NCBI GenBank assembly: GCA_937952305.1
Contig: CALFZO010000088.1
Coordinates: 1 to 64,000 of the forward strand
Direction of reading: 5' to 3'
Source: an uncultured Anaerolineales bacterium
GTDB taxonomy: Bacteria; Chloroflexota; Anaerolineae; Anaerolineales; UBA6663
DNA: 64,000 bases
Shown here: in pieces, positions 9,476 through 18,003 of the stretch
Layout of the letters: each line of letters starts with the position of its first letter
How positions within the stretch are numbered: position 1 is the stretch's first letter
The notes under the pieces: generated by a model
The model's database searches: none
What the model saw: the letters and a program-made list of their open reading frames with translations, nothing else
Told to the model about the DNA's origin: nothing
Position numbers and translations under genes: made by a program

Positions 9476-12400
9476 GTCCACGCTGTCCAGATCGCCGAAC
9501 TCGGTCAGGCGCTGGAACAGGGCGACCGTGGCCGGCGATGGAGCCACGTCTAATTCAGCCCGCAGGGCCGCCACGCAGCGCTGGTAGACACGGTGGGCCT
9601 GGGGCTGGTTGCCCTGGCGGGCATAGGCCACCATCATCAGCCGGTAGGCGCGTTCCCAGCAGGCGTCGCGGGACAGGATCAACTGGCAGACGGCCAGTCC
9701 GTCGGCGTTCTGGCCGCGCCGGATCAGCGTCCCGGCCAGCCGGTCGGCGGCGCGCAGGTAGAGCGCCAGCAGCCGCTCACGCGTCTCGCTGGCCCAGTCC
9801 TCATAGAGTGCCTCGGGCAGGAAGTCGCCGGCGTACAGGCGCAGGGCGGCTTGCAGGTTCCGGCTGCCGAGGTCGACCTCGCCGGCCTCGATCGCGTGCA
9901 GCCCGGCCTCGGCCAGGCGCTCGAATTCGTCGGCGTCCAGCCACAAGTCGGCATCCGGGCGCAGTTGGTAGGTGGCGCCCTCGCGCGCGATGTAGGCCGA
10001 CGGTGCTTCGGATGAGCGGGCCGGCTCCAGCGCCTTGTACAGGGCGTTCAAGGCGACCTTGAAATCGCGGTTGGCGGTCTCGGGGGGCAGCGCCGGCCAG
10101 AGGCGCTCGGCGATCTCCTCGCGCTGGAGCGCGCGCCGGCGTTCGGTCAGCAGGAGCTGGAAGAGCTGGCGCGCCTTGTCGCGCTTCCACTCGCGCGCGT
10201 CCACGTCTTCGGCCCCGCGCCAGACCCGGAAGCCGCCCAGCGTCTGGACGCGCAGTTGGTAGCCGGCGTGGACGCGCACCGCCGGCAGGCCGATCTCGGA
10301 CAGCAGGCGGGCCACATAGGCCGGGCGGATGCGCCGGGCGCGGGCCTCCAGCAGGACCGGCACCAGCCGGCGCGGGTCCGGCGGCCCCAGCAGGGTGGGC
10401 GCCGTGAACAGAAAGTCGTAATGGTTGGCCTCGCACACGGTCAGCAGGTCCTCGACGGCGGTGGCGAAGCGCTCGCTCTGGCCCAGCTCCAGGTGCGCCA
10501 GGCACAGCCACAGGCGCGCGGCGGCGCGTCCAAACGGGTCGCCGCACTCGCGGAAGGCCAGCAGCACGCGCCCCAGCACCTCCACGGCCCGCTCCGGTTG
10601 GCGCGCCATCACGTAGCTGGAGCCCAGCGCCAGCTCCACCAACGCCGCCACCCATAGATCGCCGGCCCAGCGGCAGATCTCCAACCCTTCGGCCGCCGCG
10701 CGCTCGGCCGAGGCCAAATCGTGCCCCGGCGAGAAGCCGTAGGCCCGCGTCAGGCCCCACATCGCCTCCGCCCGGATGCGGCGCACGGCCAGGCGGTCGC
10801 CCAGGTCGATGGCGGTCTGGTAATGCTGGATGGCCTGATCGTAGGCGGCCTCGGCCGCGTCGACGGCGGCGCGCAGCTGCCAGGCGTGGCCAGACCGGAC
10901 CATGGCCACCGAGGTGATGAACGGTGACTCCAGCCGTTCGCCGACGGTGATCCCCTCTTCGGCCAACTGGAAGGCGGCTTCGGTCTCGCCGCGGAAGACG
11001 CGCACCAGGGCCAGCAGCAGGACGGTCTCGCGATGGGCGCGCGGCGCGTGCCGGCGTCCGTCGTCGGCCTGGCGGCGCTCGGCGGCGGCCCACTCCTCCA
11101 GGATCTGGCGGGCCTCGTCCAGCCGGCCGGTGCGCACCCGCACCCGCACGCTGAGCACGTCCTCGGCCGGGCCTTCGGTCCGCAGAGCGCGGGCCTCAGC
11201 GCGCAGCCGCTCCGCGTCTTCGGGCTTGCCCATGTTGAGCTTGTTTTCGGCCAGCAGCTCCAAGAGGCGCGCGCGCGACTCGCGGTCCTCCAGGCCGTCG
11301 GTGTAGCGCAGCGCCTCCTGCAGCAGGCTTTCGGCCTGGGCCGGGCGGACCGTGTCCAGGTAAACCAGGGCCTGGCCGCGCAGGGCGCGGCTGATGCCGA
11401 CCGAGTCGCCGCGCGCCCGCCAGGTCTGTTCGGCCTGGCGATACCAGGCCAGCGCCTCGTCGAAGCGGCTGCGCAGACGGCAGACGTCGCCCAGGTAGCG
11501 CTGGATCAGGGGATGCTCGGCCAGCGTCTCGGGCGGCAGGGCGTCGATCCACTGGGCGACCGTGTCCAGCCGGCCGGCCCGCAGCGCGCCGTCGCCGATC
11601 TGTTCGATGGTGACGGCCGCCGCCGGGAATAGGCCGCCGGCCAGCTGATGGTAAAGCGCCTCCTCGGCGTCGGCCTGAAGCTCGAAGTAGGCGGCGGCCC
11701 GGCGGTGGCGCGCCCGGGCGCCGTCTGAATCAGCCGCCCACTGCTGACGCAGGAAATCGTGGAAGAGATGATGATAGCGGTAGTGGCGTTCGCCGAGCGG
11801 GATGAGGAACAGGTCGGCGTCCACCAGGCGCTGCAGCAATGCCTCGGCGTCGGCGGCCTCCGTCACCGCCGCGCAGGCGCCGGGCGTTAACTCGCGCAGC
11901 AGCGCGGTCTGGCGCAAGAACGCGGACACCGCCGCGGGCTGACGGTCCAGCACCTCGTGCGCCAAATATTCGAAGAGTGTGCTCAAGGAGCTGGAAGCCG
12001 GGCCGGCCGGCAGCAGCTGGCGCGGGTCGGCGGACGGGCGGCCCGCCAGGCGCACACCCTGCCAGACCAGTTGCAGCGCGATTGGCCAGCCCTCCGTCTG
12101 GTCGGCCAGGGCCGCCACTTCCTCGCGCGCCAACTGCATGCCGTAGGTCTCGCGAAAGAGGTGCTCGATCTCGTCCGGGCCGAAGGCCAGCTCCGAGCGC
12201 GTCAGCTCCAGCACTTCGCCGCGCGCGCGCCAGGCCGTGATGGCCGGGCTTTGCAGCGGGTAGCGGGTGGCCAGGAGGACGTGCAGGTCCGGCGGCAGAT
12301 GGGCGATGAAGTGCTCGGTCAGCGCGGCCACTTCGGCCGAGCGGCTGACGAAGTGGAAGTCGTCGATGATCAACAGGGCCGGCGCCCGCAGCGCGTCCGC

Positions 12401-12793
12401 CACCGCATTCAGCAGGGCGTCCACCACCTGCGACCAGGCGTCGGCGCGGCCGGCCTGGCCGGCCTCCTGCAGGAGCGTGTGCGGCAACTCGGACAACGCG
12501 CCCAGGCGCGCCTGGAAGGTGCCGATCAGATAAGCCAGGAAGCGCTGCGGATCAACCTCGGCCTCGGAGGCCGCATACCAAAAGATGAGCGGTGCTGAAT
12601 CGCCGGCGGCGAGCGCCTGGGCCAAACCGGCCAGGGCCGTGCTCTTGCCGTAGCCGGTGCCGGCCTGCAGCAAGGTCAGGCGGTAATCGAAGGCTTCGCG
12701 CAGGCGGGCCGTGAGCGCGGGGCGGGGCAGGGTGCGCCGCGCGGGGCGCGGCGGTGTCAGGCGGGCGCGGAGCAGGAGGTCATCGCGCAGCAT
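9470..12793 (-). CDS. Giant transcriptional regulator: MalT-like STAND ATPase + TPR + C-terminal SARP/BTAD
   Basis: This 1107-aa regulator starts with a STAND-type NTPase domain: Walker A GTGYGKST at 45-52 and Walker B LLIIDDFH at 140-147, as in MalT. A long helical repeat (TPR-like) region follows, from about 400 to 840. From about residue 845 comes an OmpR-type winged helix (LGGFRVWRG...IAERLWP...LNALYKAL) and a bacterial transcriptional activator domain (DADEFERLAEAG to the end). MalT-like proteins usually carry a LuxR helix-turn-helix at the C-terminus; here a SARP module replaces it. It should be a ligand- and ATP-controlled activator. The promoter at 12801-12806 gives a 7-nt gap to the ATG. 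Targets are unknown; repeat boxes nearby are candidates. Confidence 0.9.
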   Translation of the reverse strand: MLRDDLLLRARLTPPRPARRTLPRPALTARLREAFDYRLTLLQAGTGYGKSTALAGLAQALAAGDSAPLIFWYAASEAEVDPQRFLAYLIGTFQARLGALSELPHTLLQEAGQAGRADAWSQVVDALLNAVADALRAPALLIIDDFHFVSRSAEVAALTEHFIAHLPPDLHVLLATRYPLQSPAITAWRARGEVLELTRSELAFGPDEIEHLFRETYGMQLAREEVAALADQTEGWPIALQLVWQGVRLAGRPSADPRQLLPAGPASSSLSTLFEYLAHEVLDRQPAAVSAFLRQTALLRELTPGACAAVTEAADAEALLQRLVDADLFLIPLGERHYRYHHLFHDFLRQQWAADSDGARARHRRAAAYFELQADAEEALYHQLAGGLFPAAAVTIEQIGDGALRAGRLDTVAQWIDALPPETLAEHPLIQRYLGDVCRLRSRFDEALAWYRQAEQTWRARGDSVGISRALRGQALVYLDTVRPAQAESLLQEALRYTDGLEDRESRARLLELLAENKLNMGKPEDAERLRAEARALRTEGPAEDVLSVRVRVRTGRLDEARQILEEWAAAERRQADDGRRHAPRAHRETVLLLALVRVFRGETEAAFQLAEEGITVGERLESPFITSVAMVRSGHAWQLRAAVDAAEAAYDQAIQHYQTAIDLGDRLAVRRIRAEAMWGLTRAYGFSPGHDLASAERAAAEGLEICRWAGDLWVAALVELALGSSYVMARQPERAVEVLGRVLLAFRECGDPFGRAAARLWLCLAHLELGQSERFATAVEDLLTVCEANHYDFLFTAPTLLGPPDPRRLVPVLLEARARRIRPAYVARLLSEIGLPAVRVHAGYQLRVQTLGGFRVWRGAEDVDAREWKRDKARQLFQLLLTERRRALQREEIAERLWPALPPETANRDFKVALNALYKALEPARSSEAPSAYIAREGATYQLRPDADLWLDADEFERLAEAGLHAIEAGEVDLGSRNLQAALRLYAGDFLPEALYEDWASETRERLLALYLRAADRLAGTLIRRGQNADGLAVCQLILSRDACWERAYRLMMVAYARQGNQPQAHRVYQRCVAALRAELDVAPSPATVALFQRLTEFGDLDSVDV

Positions 12794-12800
12794 CCCGCCG

Positions 12801-12806
12801 ATTGTA
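12801..12806 (-). promoter_or_regulatory. -10 element TACAAT for the giant regulator gene (leaderless)
   Basis: TACAAT matches the consensus at 5 of 6 positions and lies 7 nt before the ATG at 12793, within the 28-nt gap after the flavin reductase gene. No Shine-Dalgarno is present, consistent with a leaderless mRNA. No convincing -35 is seen. Confidence 0.45.
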
Positions 12807-12821
12807 ACAGGGGCCGGGCCG

Positions 12822-13445
12822 TCAGGCGGGCGGGCGCTTCATCTCGAAGACCGGCCCGAGCGTTGCGTACTCGTCGCCGCCCAGGCGCGCCACGGGCCGG
12901 AGCTTGTCCGCATCCACCAGACCGTTGGGGCGCAGCAGGCCCTCCCGCAGATGAAAGCGCAGCACGCGGCCCAGGATCAGCGTGTAGTGCGTGTCCTGCA
13001 CGGGCACGATCTGCGTGGCCTTGACTTCCAGCGCGGCCCGGGCCTCGGCCACGCGCGGCGCGCGCACGTCCATGCTCGGCGCCGGCGTGAGGCCGGCCAA
13101 TTGGAACTCGTCCACGGCGGACTCGTATTCGCCCGAGGTCAGGTTCATGGCCGCCGCCAGCGTCTCGTCCACGATGTTGACGACGAACTCGCCGGTGGCC
13201 TGCACGTTGCGAAGCGTGTCTTTGAGCTCGCCCTGGCGCCGGCCCACCGAGACCATCACAGTCGGCGGGTTGCCGCCGACGCCGTTGAAGAAGGAGTAGG
13301 GCGCCAGGTTGAGGCCGCCGTCGGCGCCAACAGTGGAGATCCAGCCGATGGGGCGCGGGACGACGACGCTGATGAACAGGCGGTAGGCGTCGCGCGGGGC
13401 CAGGTCGGCCGGGACGATGGTGAGCATGGGGTCAGGGGTGGTCAT
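12822..13445 (-). CDS. Flavin reductase family protein (FMN-binding split barrel)
   Basis: This 207-aa protein matches the flavin reductase-like FMN-binding family. It begins with VVPRPIGWISTVGADGGLNLAPYSFFNGV, the usual flavin-contacting segment, followed by PPTVMVSVG and TGEFVVNIVDE. Such proteins bind FMN in a split-barrel dimer and reduce flavin or quinone-type substrates with NAD(P)H, or supply reduced flavin to a partner. Downstream of a putative MhqD/MhqE-like pair on the same strand (27-nt gap), it would fit detoxification or ring cleavage of quinones or catechols. No membrane or signal segment is present. Whether it acts alone or serves a monooxygenase is not visible here. Confidence 0.9.
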   Translation of the reverse strand: MTTPDPMLTIVPADLAPRDAYRLFISVVVPRPIGWISTVGADGGLNLAPYSFFNGVGGNPPTVMVSVGRRQGELKDTLRNVQATGEFVVNIVDETLAAAMNLTSGEYESAVDEFQLAGLTPAPSMDVRAPRVAEARAALEVKATQIVPVQDTHYTLILGRVLRFHLREGLLRPNGLVDADKLRPVARLGGDEYATLGPVFEMKRPPA

Positions 13446-13472
13446 AGATTCCTGCGGGTGGCGGGCCGTGGC

Positions 13473-14105
13473 TCAGAGGGCGGCCAGCAGGCCGCGCACA
13501 AAATCGAGTTCATCGGCGTTGACGGTGTGGCCCAGGTTCGGGTACAGACGCAGCGTCACCTGGCCGCCCAACTCGGTCAGCACGCTCGCGCTGCGTTCCA
13601 CGCGCTCGGCCGGGACGTGGAAATCCACATCGCTGCAGCCCAGGAAGATGGGCGTGCCGGCCAGCGAACCCGGGTAAGCGCGCGGCTGGTCGCCGTTCTC
13701 GATCAGGGCGCCGCTTAGTCCGATCACGGCGCCGTAACGCTGGGGCGCGCGGGCCGCGTACTCCAGCGCCAGACAGGCGCCCTGAGAGAAGCCGAGCAAG
13801 GCGATGCGCTGCGGCGGGAGGCCGGCGGCCGTGATCTGCCCCACCACGCGGCCGACGGAGGCCAGGGCCGACGACAGCCACGGCTCATTGCTGGCGGCCG
13901 GCATCAGGAAGCGGTTGGGGTACCAGGTGTTGCCGGCGGCCTGCGGCGCCAGGTAGGCCAGGTCCGGGCGCTCGAACTCGGCGGCCAGGCCGAGAATATC
14001 CCGGGCGTCGGCGCCGCGGCCATGGACGAGCACGAGCGCGGACTTGGCGCGGGCCAGCGGCGTGCCGGCGGCCAGGATCGGTTGGGTGGCGTGAGGATCG
14101 TTCAT
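13473..14105 (-). CDS. Phospholipase/carboxylesterase family hydrolase (MhqD-like)
   Basis: This 210-aa alpha/beta hydrolase has LVHGRGADARDIL (oxyanion region), GFSQGAC (nucleophile serine), GCSDVDFHVPAERV (aspartate) and LGHTVNADEL (histidine), the pattern of the phospholipase/carboxylesterase family. In Bacillus subtilis the relative MhqD is encoded with the ring-cleaving dioxygenase MhqE under quinone-responsive control; here too a two-domain VOC dioxygenase lies directly upstream (67-nt gap). It could hydrolyse the ring-fission product or an ester of a hydroquinone. It is cytoplasmic. The family assignment is firm; the quinone link rests on gene order. Confidence 0.9.
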   Translation of the reverse strand: MNDPHATQPILAAGTPLARAKSALVLVHGRGADARDILGLAAEFERPDLAYLAPQAAGNTWYPNRFLMPAASNEPWLSSALASVGRVVGQITAAGLPPQRIALLGFSQGACLALEYAARAPQRYGAVIGLSGALIENGDQPRAYPGSLAGTPIFLGCSDVDFHVPAERVERSASVLTELGGQVTLRLYPNLGHTVNADELDFVRGLLAAL

Positions 14106-14172
14106 AAGTGTGAGGCGCTGGACGACGGACGAGACACGCTGTCGCCGATCGACCTCCGTCTTTCGGTGTTGA

Positions 14173-15249
14173 TCAATCCAGCTGCAACGGCTTCAGGCCG
14201 CGTTCGATGTCGCGCCGGTGTGTCTCCAGCCAGGGCGGCAGCTGCAGGCGGCGCCCCAGCTGCGCGGGGGCCTCGTCGACGGCGAAGCCCGGCCCGGCCG
14301 TGGCCAATTCTACGATGTGGCCATCGGGATCATTCGTGTAGATGCTCTTGAAGTACACGCGGTCCATCACGGGCGAGACCCGGACCATGGCCCGCAGAAT
14401 TTTGTCGCGCCATTCGAGCTGGCTGGCCTCATCCGGCACGGCCAGGGCGAAGTGATGGGTCTGGCCCGTGCCCATCTGGACCGGGCGCTCGCGCGGGCGC
14501 TCAAAGTACGTGATCAGCGTGCCGGGCCTGCCGGCGATGGCGTCGCCAGCGCCCGCGACGCCCCAGTACCAATGCGCGGAGTTCGGGTCGTCGAAGTTGC
14601 TGGTCATCTTCACCCGCCGCATCCCGAGCAGGCCGCTGAAGAAGGCGTCAGTGCGCTGGATGTCCGCGCCGATAGCCGTGATGTGGTGCAGGCCCTGACG
14701 CAGGGCCATGTCCGGCGTGATCGCGGGCACCGGCTCCGGCCAGGTGAGGGCGGCGATGGCGGCCTCGTCCCGGTTGCGGACCACCATCTCGGCCGGCGGG
14801 TCGCGGCGTTCGGTGCCGAGCGCGTCCGGGGCCTCGTCCACGGTCCAGCCCGGCCCGTAGGTCGCGATCTCCAGGATCACGCCGTCCGGGTCGCGGAAGT
14901 AGATCGACTTGAAGTAGTGGCGGTCCAACGGCCCATCCACGCTCAGGCCCAGGTCGGTGAGGCGGCGCTTCCACTTGAGCAGGCCGTCGTCATCGGCCAC
15001 GGTCAGGGCGAAATGGTGCGTACCGCCCAGGCCCCAGCGGCCACGCGGCGCGCGCGGCCACTCGAAGAAGGTCACGGCGCTGCCCGGCCGGCCCAACTCA
15101 TCGCCGAAGTACAGGTGATAGCTGGCGGGGTCGTCGAAATTGACGGTCTGCTTCACCAGACGCAGCCCCAGCGTGCGCGTGTAGAAATCGACGGTGCGCT
15201 GCGCGTCCGCGCAGACCAGGGTGATGTGATGCAGGCCGAGGATGGTCAT
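14173..15249 (-). CDS. Ring-cleaving dioxygenase, two VOC domains (MhqE/MhqO-like)
   Basis: This 358-aa protein consists of two tandem vicinal-oxygen-chelate domains. Each begins with GLHHIT, continues with a THHFAL segment and ends with a DPDG..-E-A(T/A) strand (EIATYGPG and ELATAGPG). The H...H...E metal ligands are therefore kept in both halves. Length and motifs match the MhqO/MhqE/LinE-like hydroquinone-type extradiol dioxygenases, which cleave (hydro)quinones with Fe(II) and O2. GGGAG about 9 nt before the ATG supports the start. Upstream lie phased repeats (15295-15328) of the same family as those before the YceI and DUF6069 genes, so it is probably controlled. It forms a likely operon with the downstream esterase and flavin reductase genes. 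Confidence 0.92.
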   Translation of the reverse strand: MTILGLHHITLVCADAQRTVDFYTRTLGLRLVKQTVNFDDPASYHLYFGDELGRPGSAVTFFEWPRAPRGRWGLGGTHHFALTVADDDGLLKWKRRLTDLGLSVDGPLDRHYFKSIYFRDPDGVILEIATYGPGWTVDEAPDALGTERRDPPAEMVVRNRDEAAIAALTWPEPVPAITPDMALRQGLHHITAIGADIQRTDAFFSGLLGMRRVKMTSNFDDPNSAHWYWGVAGAGDAIAGRPGTLITYFERPRERPVQMGTGQTHHFALAVPDEASQLEWRDKILRAMVRVSPVMDRVYFKSIYTNDPDGHIVELATAGPGFAVDEAPAQLGRRLQLPPWLETHRRDIERGLKPLQLD

Positions 15250-15294
15250 AACGCTATGCTCCCTGTGGTGGCTGGTCTCACTCTGCTGCCCAAG

Positions 15295-15328
15295 CGTGAC
15301 CGCCGGATAAACAATAGCGTGAACGGGC
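15295..15328. promoter_or_regulatory. Phased direct repeats upstream of the VOC dioxygenase
   Basis: Three units read on the plus strand: CGTGACCGCCGG, ATAAACAATAG and CGTGAACGGGC, with periods of 12 and 11 bp. Toward the minus-strand gene the last GTCACG is followed after 9 nt by CAGAGT, a weak -10. Likely binding site for a winged-helix activator; the factor is unknown. Confidence 0.45.
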
Positions 15329-15346
15329 CGGAGCGGCCACCCGGCT

Positions 15347-16588
15347 TCAGCGTCTGACCGCGTCTACCGCGGCTGGACGCTGGTGCGGGTATCGGAAGAC
15401 GTTCAGGGCGAGCAGGACGGTCAGCGCCATCAGGATCGAGGCCGCCGCCATCGACGCGTTCGGCTGGATGTTCTCGAAAATCCAGCCTGTGAGCAGCGGG
15501 CCAAACACGGACCCGGCGGCCGCGAACGACTGCTGCAGGCCGATTAACTGGCCGCGCCGGCCCGGCGGCGCCGCGTAGGTGAGCAGCGCAATCAGGGTCG
15601 GCTGGGCCACGCCGTTGCCGAACGCCACAAATGGGACCGCCAGAACCCACACCAATGGCCGCGGCAGGAGCGCCATCAAGCCGAAGGCGGCGGCGCCAGC
15701 CACGCGCCCGATCACCACCAGCCGCGCCTCGCCCAGCCGCCGCACCAGCGGGCCGATCAGCCCGAACTGCACGAAGAGCTGGCACACGCCCACCAGGGTC
15801 AACACGCCGCCGACGGTGCGCTGGACGAGCTCGGCGGATAGGCCGGCCAGGACCACTTGCTCGGCCCACAGGACATGGATGGTCTGGAACGAGAAGAAGG
15901 CCACCTGGCCCATGAAGGCCACCAGCAGCAAGATCAGGATTGGCGCCTGGCGCAGCAGGTCCAGGCTGCCGGTCGGGCGGACGGCGCCGGCCGCGGTCTC
16001 GCGCTGGCGGCGTTCACGCGGCAGCGATTCCGGCAGCAGGAATGTGGAGAGCAGGACCGTGACCAGGGAGACGCCGGCGGCGATGAAGAACGGCCAGCGC
16101 GGCCCCAGGAAGCTGGCGACCAGCCCGCCGAACGCCGGGCCGAAAATGAAGCCCAGGCCAAAGCCGGCGTTGACTGTGCCCAAGCCCTGGGCGCGGTTGT
16201 GCTCGTCGCTGATGTCGCTCATGTAGGCCTGGGCCACGGACACGTTGCCGCCGGTCAGCCCGTCCACGATGCGCGCCAGGTAGATGAAGAGCAGGGACGG
16301 CGCGGCGCCGGTGAGCAGCAGGGCGCCTAACGTGCCGGCCTGCGACGCGATCAGCACCGGCCGCCGCCCGACCCGGTCTGAGAGGCGGCCCAGCCAGGGG
16401 CCGGCCAGGAACTGGGCCAGGAAGTAGACGCTGGTGAGGGCCGTCACCTGCCAGGCCGCCGCGCCCAATTCGTTCTTGGCGAAGAGCGGCAGCACCGGCA
16501 TGGTGATGCCGACACCGAGCGTGTCTACGAACACGATCATGAACAGCGGGAAGCGCGGTGAGCGCAGGAAGCTCAGCAGACGGGACAT
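15347..16588 (-). CDS. MFS transporter (drug efflux type)
   Basis: This 413-aa integral membrane protein has about 12 hydrophobic segments and the major facilitator loop GRLSDRVGRRPVL between helices 2 and 3. The N-terminus FPLFMIVFVDTLGVGITMPVLPLF is the familiar TetA/multidrug subfamily start, and GLTGGNVSVAQAYMSDI marks helices 4-5. It should be a proton-coupled exporter of a hydrophobic compound. It lies upstream of the VOC/esterase group on the same strand but with a gap holding repeat boxes, so it may be a separate unit. The second MFS gene at 22928-24118 is a close relative in motif order. The substrate is unknown. Confidence 0.92.
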   Translation of the reverse strand: MSRLLSFLRSPRFPLFMIVFVDTLGVGITMPVLPLFAKNELGAAAWQVTALTSVYFLAQFLAGPWLGRLSDRVGRRPVLIASQAGTLGALLLTGAAPSLLFIYLARIVDGLTGGNVSVAQAYMSDISDEHNRAQGLGTVNAGFGLGFIFGPAFGGLVASFLGPRWPFFIAAGVSLVTVLLSTFLLPESLPRERRQRETAAGAVRPTGSLDLLRQAPILILLLVAFMGQVAFFSFQTIHVLWAEQVVLAGLSAELVQRTVGGVLTLVGVCQLFVQFGLIGPLVRRLGEARLVVIGRVAGAAAFGLMALLPRPLVWVLAVPFVAFGNGVAQPTLIALLTYAAPPGRRGQLIGLQQSFAAAGSVFGPLLTGWIFENIQPNASMAAASILMALTVLLALNVFRYPHQRPAAVDAVRR

Positions 16589-16608
16589 GCTGTGATCAGC
16601 GCGGTTTT

Positions 16609-17421
16609 CTATTTCAGGTCAGACAGCAGAAAGCGCAGCGCGTCCGGCAGGCGCCGCGCCCAGGCTGATTCGCGATGCTCGCCGCCCGGCTCGATCACGT
16701 AGCGCAGCGTCTCCGGCGGGTGATAGCCGCGCGCCTGGAGCAGGTCGGCCATGGGGCGCGCGTCGTTCTCGCGCGTGCCATTATCGAGATAGATGCGCCC
16801 GGACACCTGCGCGGCGGCGCGGACGTAGTCGTAGATCGCGCCGCGCACCGGCCACAGGGCCGGGCTCAACGCGCCGACGCGGCTGAAGACGTCCGGCCGG
16901 CGGAAGAACGCGTACAGGCTGATCAGGCCGCCCAGCGACGAGCCGACAATGCCGGTGTGGCCGCGCCCAGGCCGGGTGCGGAACTCGGCGTCGATCCACG
17001 GCTTGACGGTGTCACACAGGAACGTGACGTAGTCCTCGCCGCGCGCCGGCCACCAGCCCGGAAAAGGATTGTACTCGGGCAGACGCTGATCGTGGGCATG
17101 GTCCAGCGCGACGCCGATGACGTCCTGGCCGGCCCGGCTGAGCGCCTCCAACGTCTCGTCCAGCTGCCATTCCTCGCCGGCGTAGCTGGTGGCGCGGTCA
17201 AACAGGTTCTGGCCGTCGTGGAAGTAGAGCACGGGATAGCGCCAGTCGGTGTGCGCGTAGGACGGCGGTAAGTAGATCCAGATGCGGCGGCGGTTGCCGA
17301 GCTGCGGGCTGTAGACGTCGGCGCACACGCGCACGTCGCCGACGACGGTGTGGCGGGCGGGCGCGCCGGACGCGCGGTACGGGCGCCAGGCCTGGGCCGT
17401 GACGGACGGGGACAGGGACAT
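16609..17421 (-). CDS. Esterase, enterochelin esterase/esterase D-like
   Basis: This 270-aa protein belongs to the putative esterase family of the alpha/beta hydrolase fold. It opens with RRRIWIYLPPSYAH and YPVLYFHDGQNLFD, has the nucleophile elbow GSSLGG (GIVGSSLGGLISLY), and ends with a GGEHRESAWARRLPDALRFLL segment carrying the catalytic histidine. The family includes enterobactin esterases (Fes), S-formylglutathione hydrolases and secreted acyltransferases. There is no signal peptide, so it is probably intracellular. It is followed by the MFS gene (20-nt gap) and preceded by a methyltransferase, with no siderophore genes in view, so the substrate is open. Confidence 0.88.
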   Translation of the reverse strand: MSLSPSVTAQAWRPYRASGAPARHTVVGDVRVCADVYSPQLGNRRRIWIYLPPSYAHTDWRYPVLYFHDGQNLFDRATSYAGEEWQLDETLEALSRAGQDVIGVALDHAHDQRLPEYNPFPGWWPARGEDYVTFLCDTVKPWIDAEFRTRPGRGHTGIVGSSLGGLISLYAFFRRPDVFSRVGALSPALWPVRGAIYDYVRAAAQVSGRIYLDNGTRENDARPMADLLQARGYHPPETLRYVIEPGGEHRESAWARRLPDALRFLLSDLK

Positions 17422-17475
17422 GGATCTCCAGTTGTTCGGCAGCGCGGCGGCGGCCGTTCAGCCGCTGAGTAAGTC

Positions 17476-18003
17476 TCAGCCGCTGAGCGCGGAGTAGATC
17501 TCGCGCAGGAAGCGGCTGGGTCGGGTGGCCAGGAGGCGCGTCGCGGCGAACCCGCACTGGCGGGCCAGCTTCTCCCAGCGCGGGTATGAGAGCGGATAGG
17601 GCACCCAGTGGTTGCCGGCCTCAGCGTTGTATTCCACCAGGATGAACTGGCCGCCCGGCTTCAGGTAGCCGGCGCACAAGCTTACCACCGCCGCCTGGTC
17701 ACGCACAAAGTGCAGGGCGTTGGCCATGACGATGCCATCCAGCGCCGGCAGCCCGGCCAGCGGCCGAGTGAAGTCGGCGGCGCGCGGCTGGACGGCCACG
17801 GCCGGGAAGCGCTGGCGCAGGGCCGCGGCCTGTTCGCGCAGCGCCGCCTGGTCGCGGTCCACGGACACGATGACGCCGCCCGGCCCGAGCAGTTCCGCCA
17901 GAGCCAGAGTGAATGCGCCGGTCCCCGAACCAAGGTCGGCCCACACGCCGCCCGGGACGACCCCGCCGGGGCGCAGCAGGGCTACGTGATCGGCGTGGTT
18001 CAT
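17476..18003 (-). CDS. Class I SAM-dependent methyltransferase
   Basis: This 175-aa protein has the SAM-binding motif I LGSGTGAFTLALAELLG followed by an acidic strand end (VSVDRD), then LDGIVMANALHFV and FILVEYNAEAGNHWVPY. It is a short Rossmann-fold methyltransferase of the Methyltransf_11/25 type. Its ATG overlaps the stop codon of the upstream DUF5519 gene (ATGA), so the two are translationally coupled and probably act together. The 11-bp sequence CAGCCGCTGAG occurs twice around its stop codon (17459-17469 and 17477-17487). The methyl acceptor cannot be predicted. Confidence 0.88.
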   Translation of the reverse strand: MNHADHVALLRPGGVVPGGVWADLGSGTGAFTLALAELLGPGGVIVSVDRDQAALREQAAALRQRFPAVAVQPRAADFTRPLAGLPALDGIVMANALHFVRDQAAVVSLCAGYLKPGGQFILVEYNAEAGNHWVPYPLSYPRWEKLARQCGFAATRLLATRPSRFLREIYSALSG

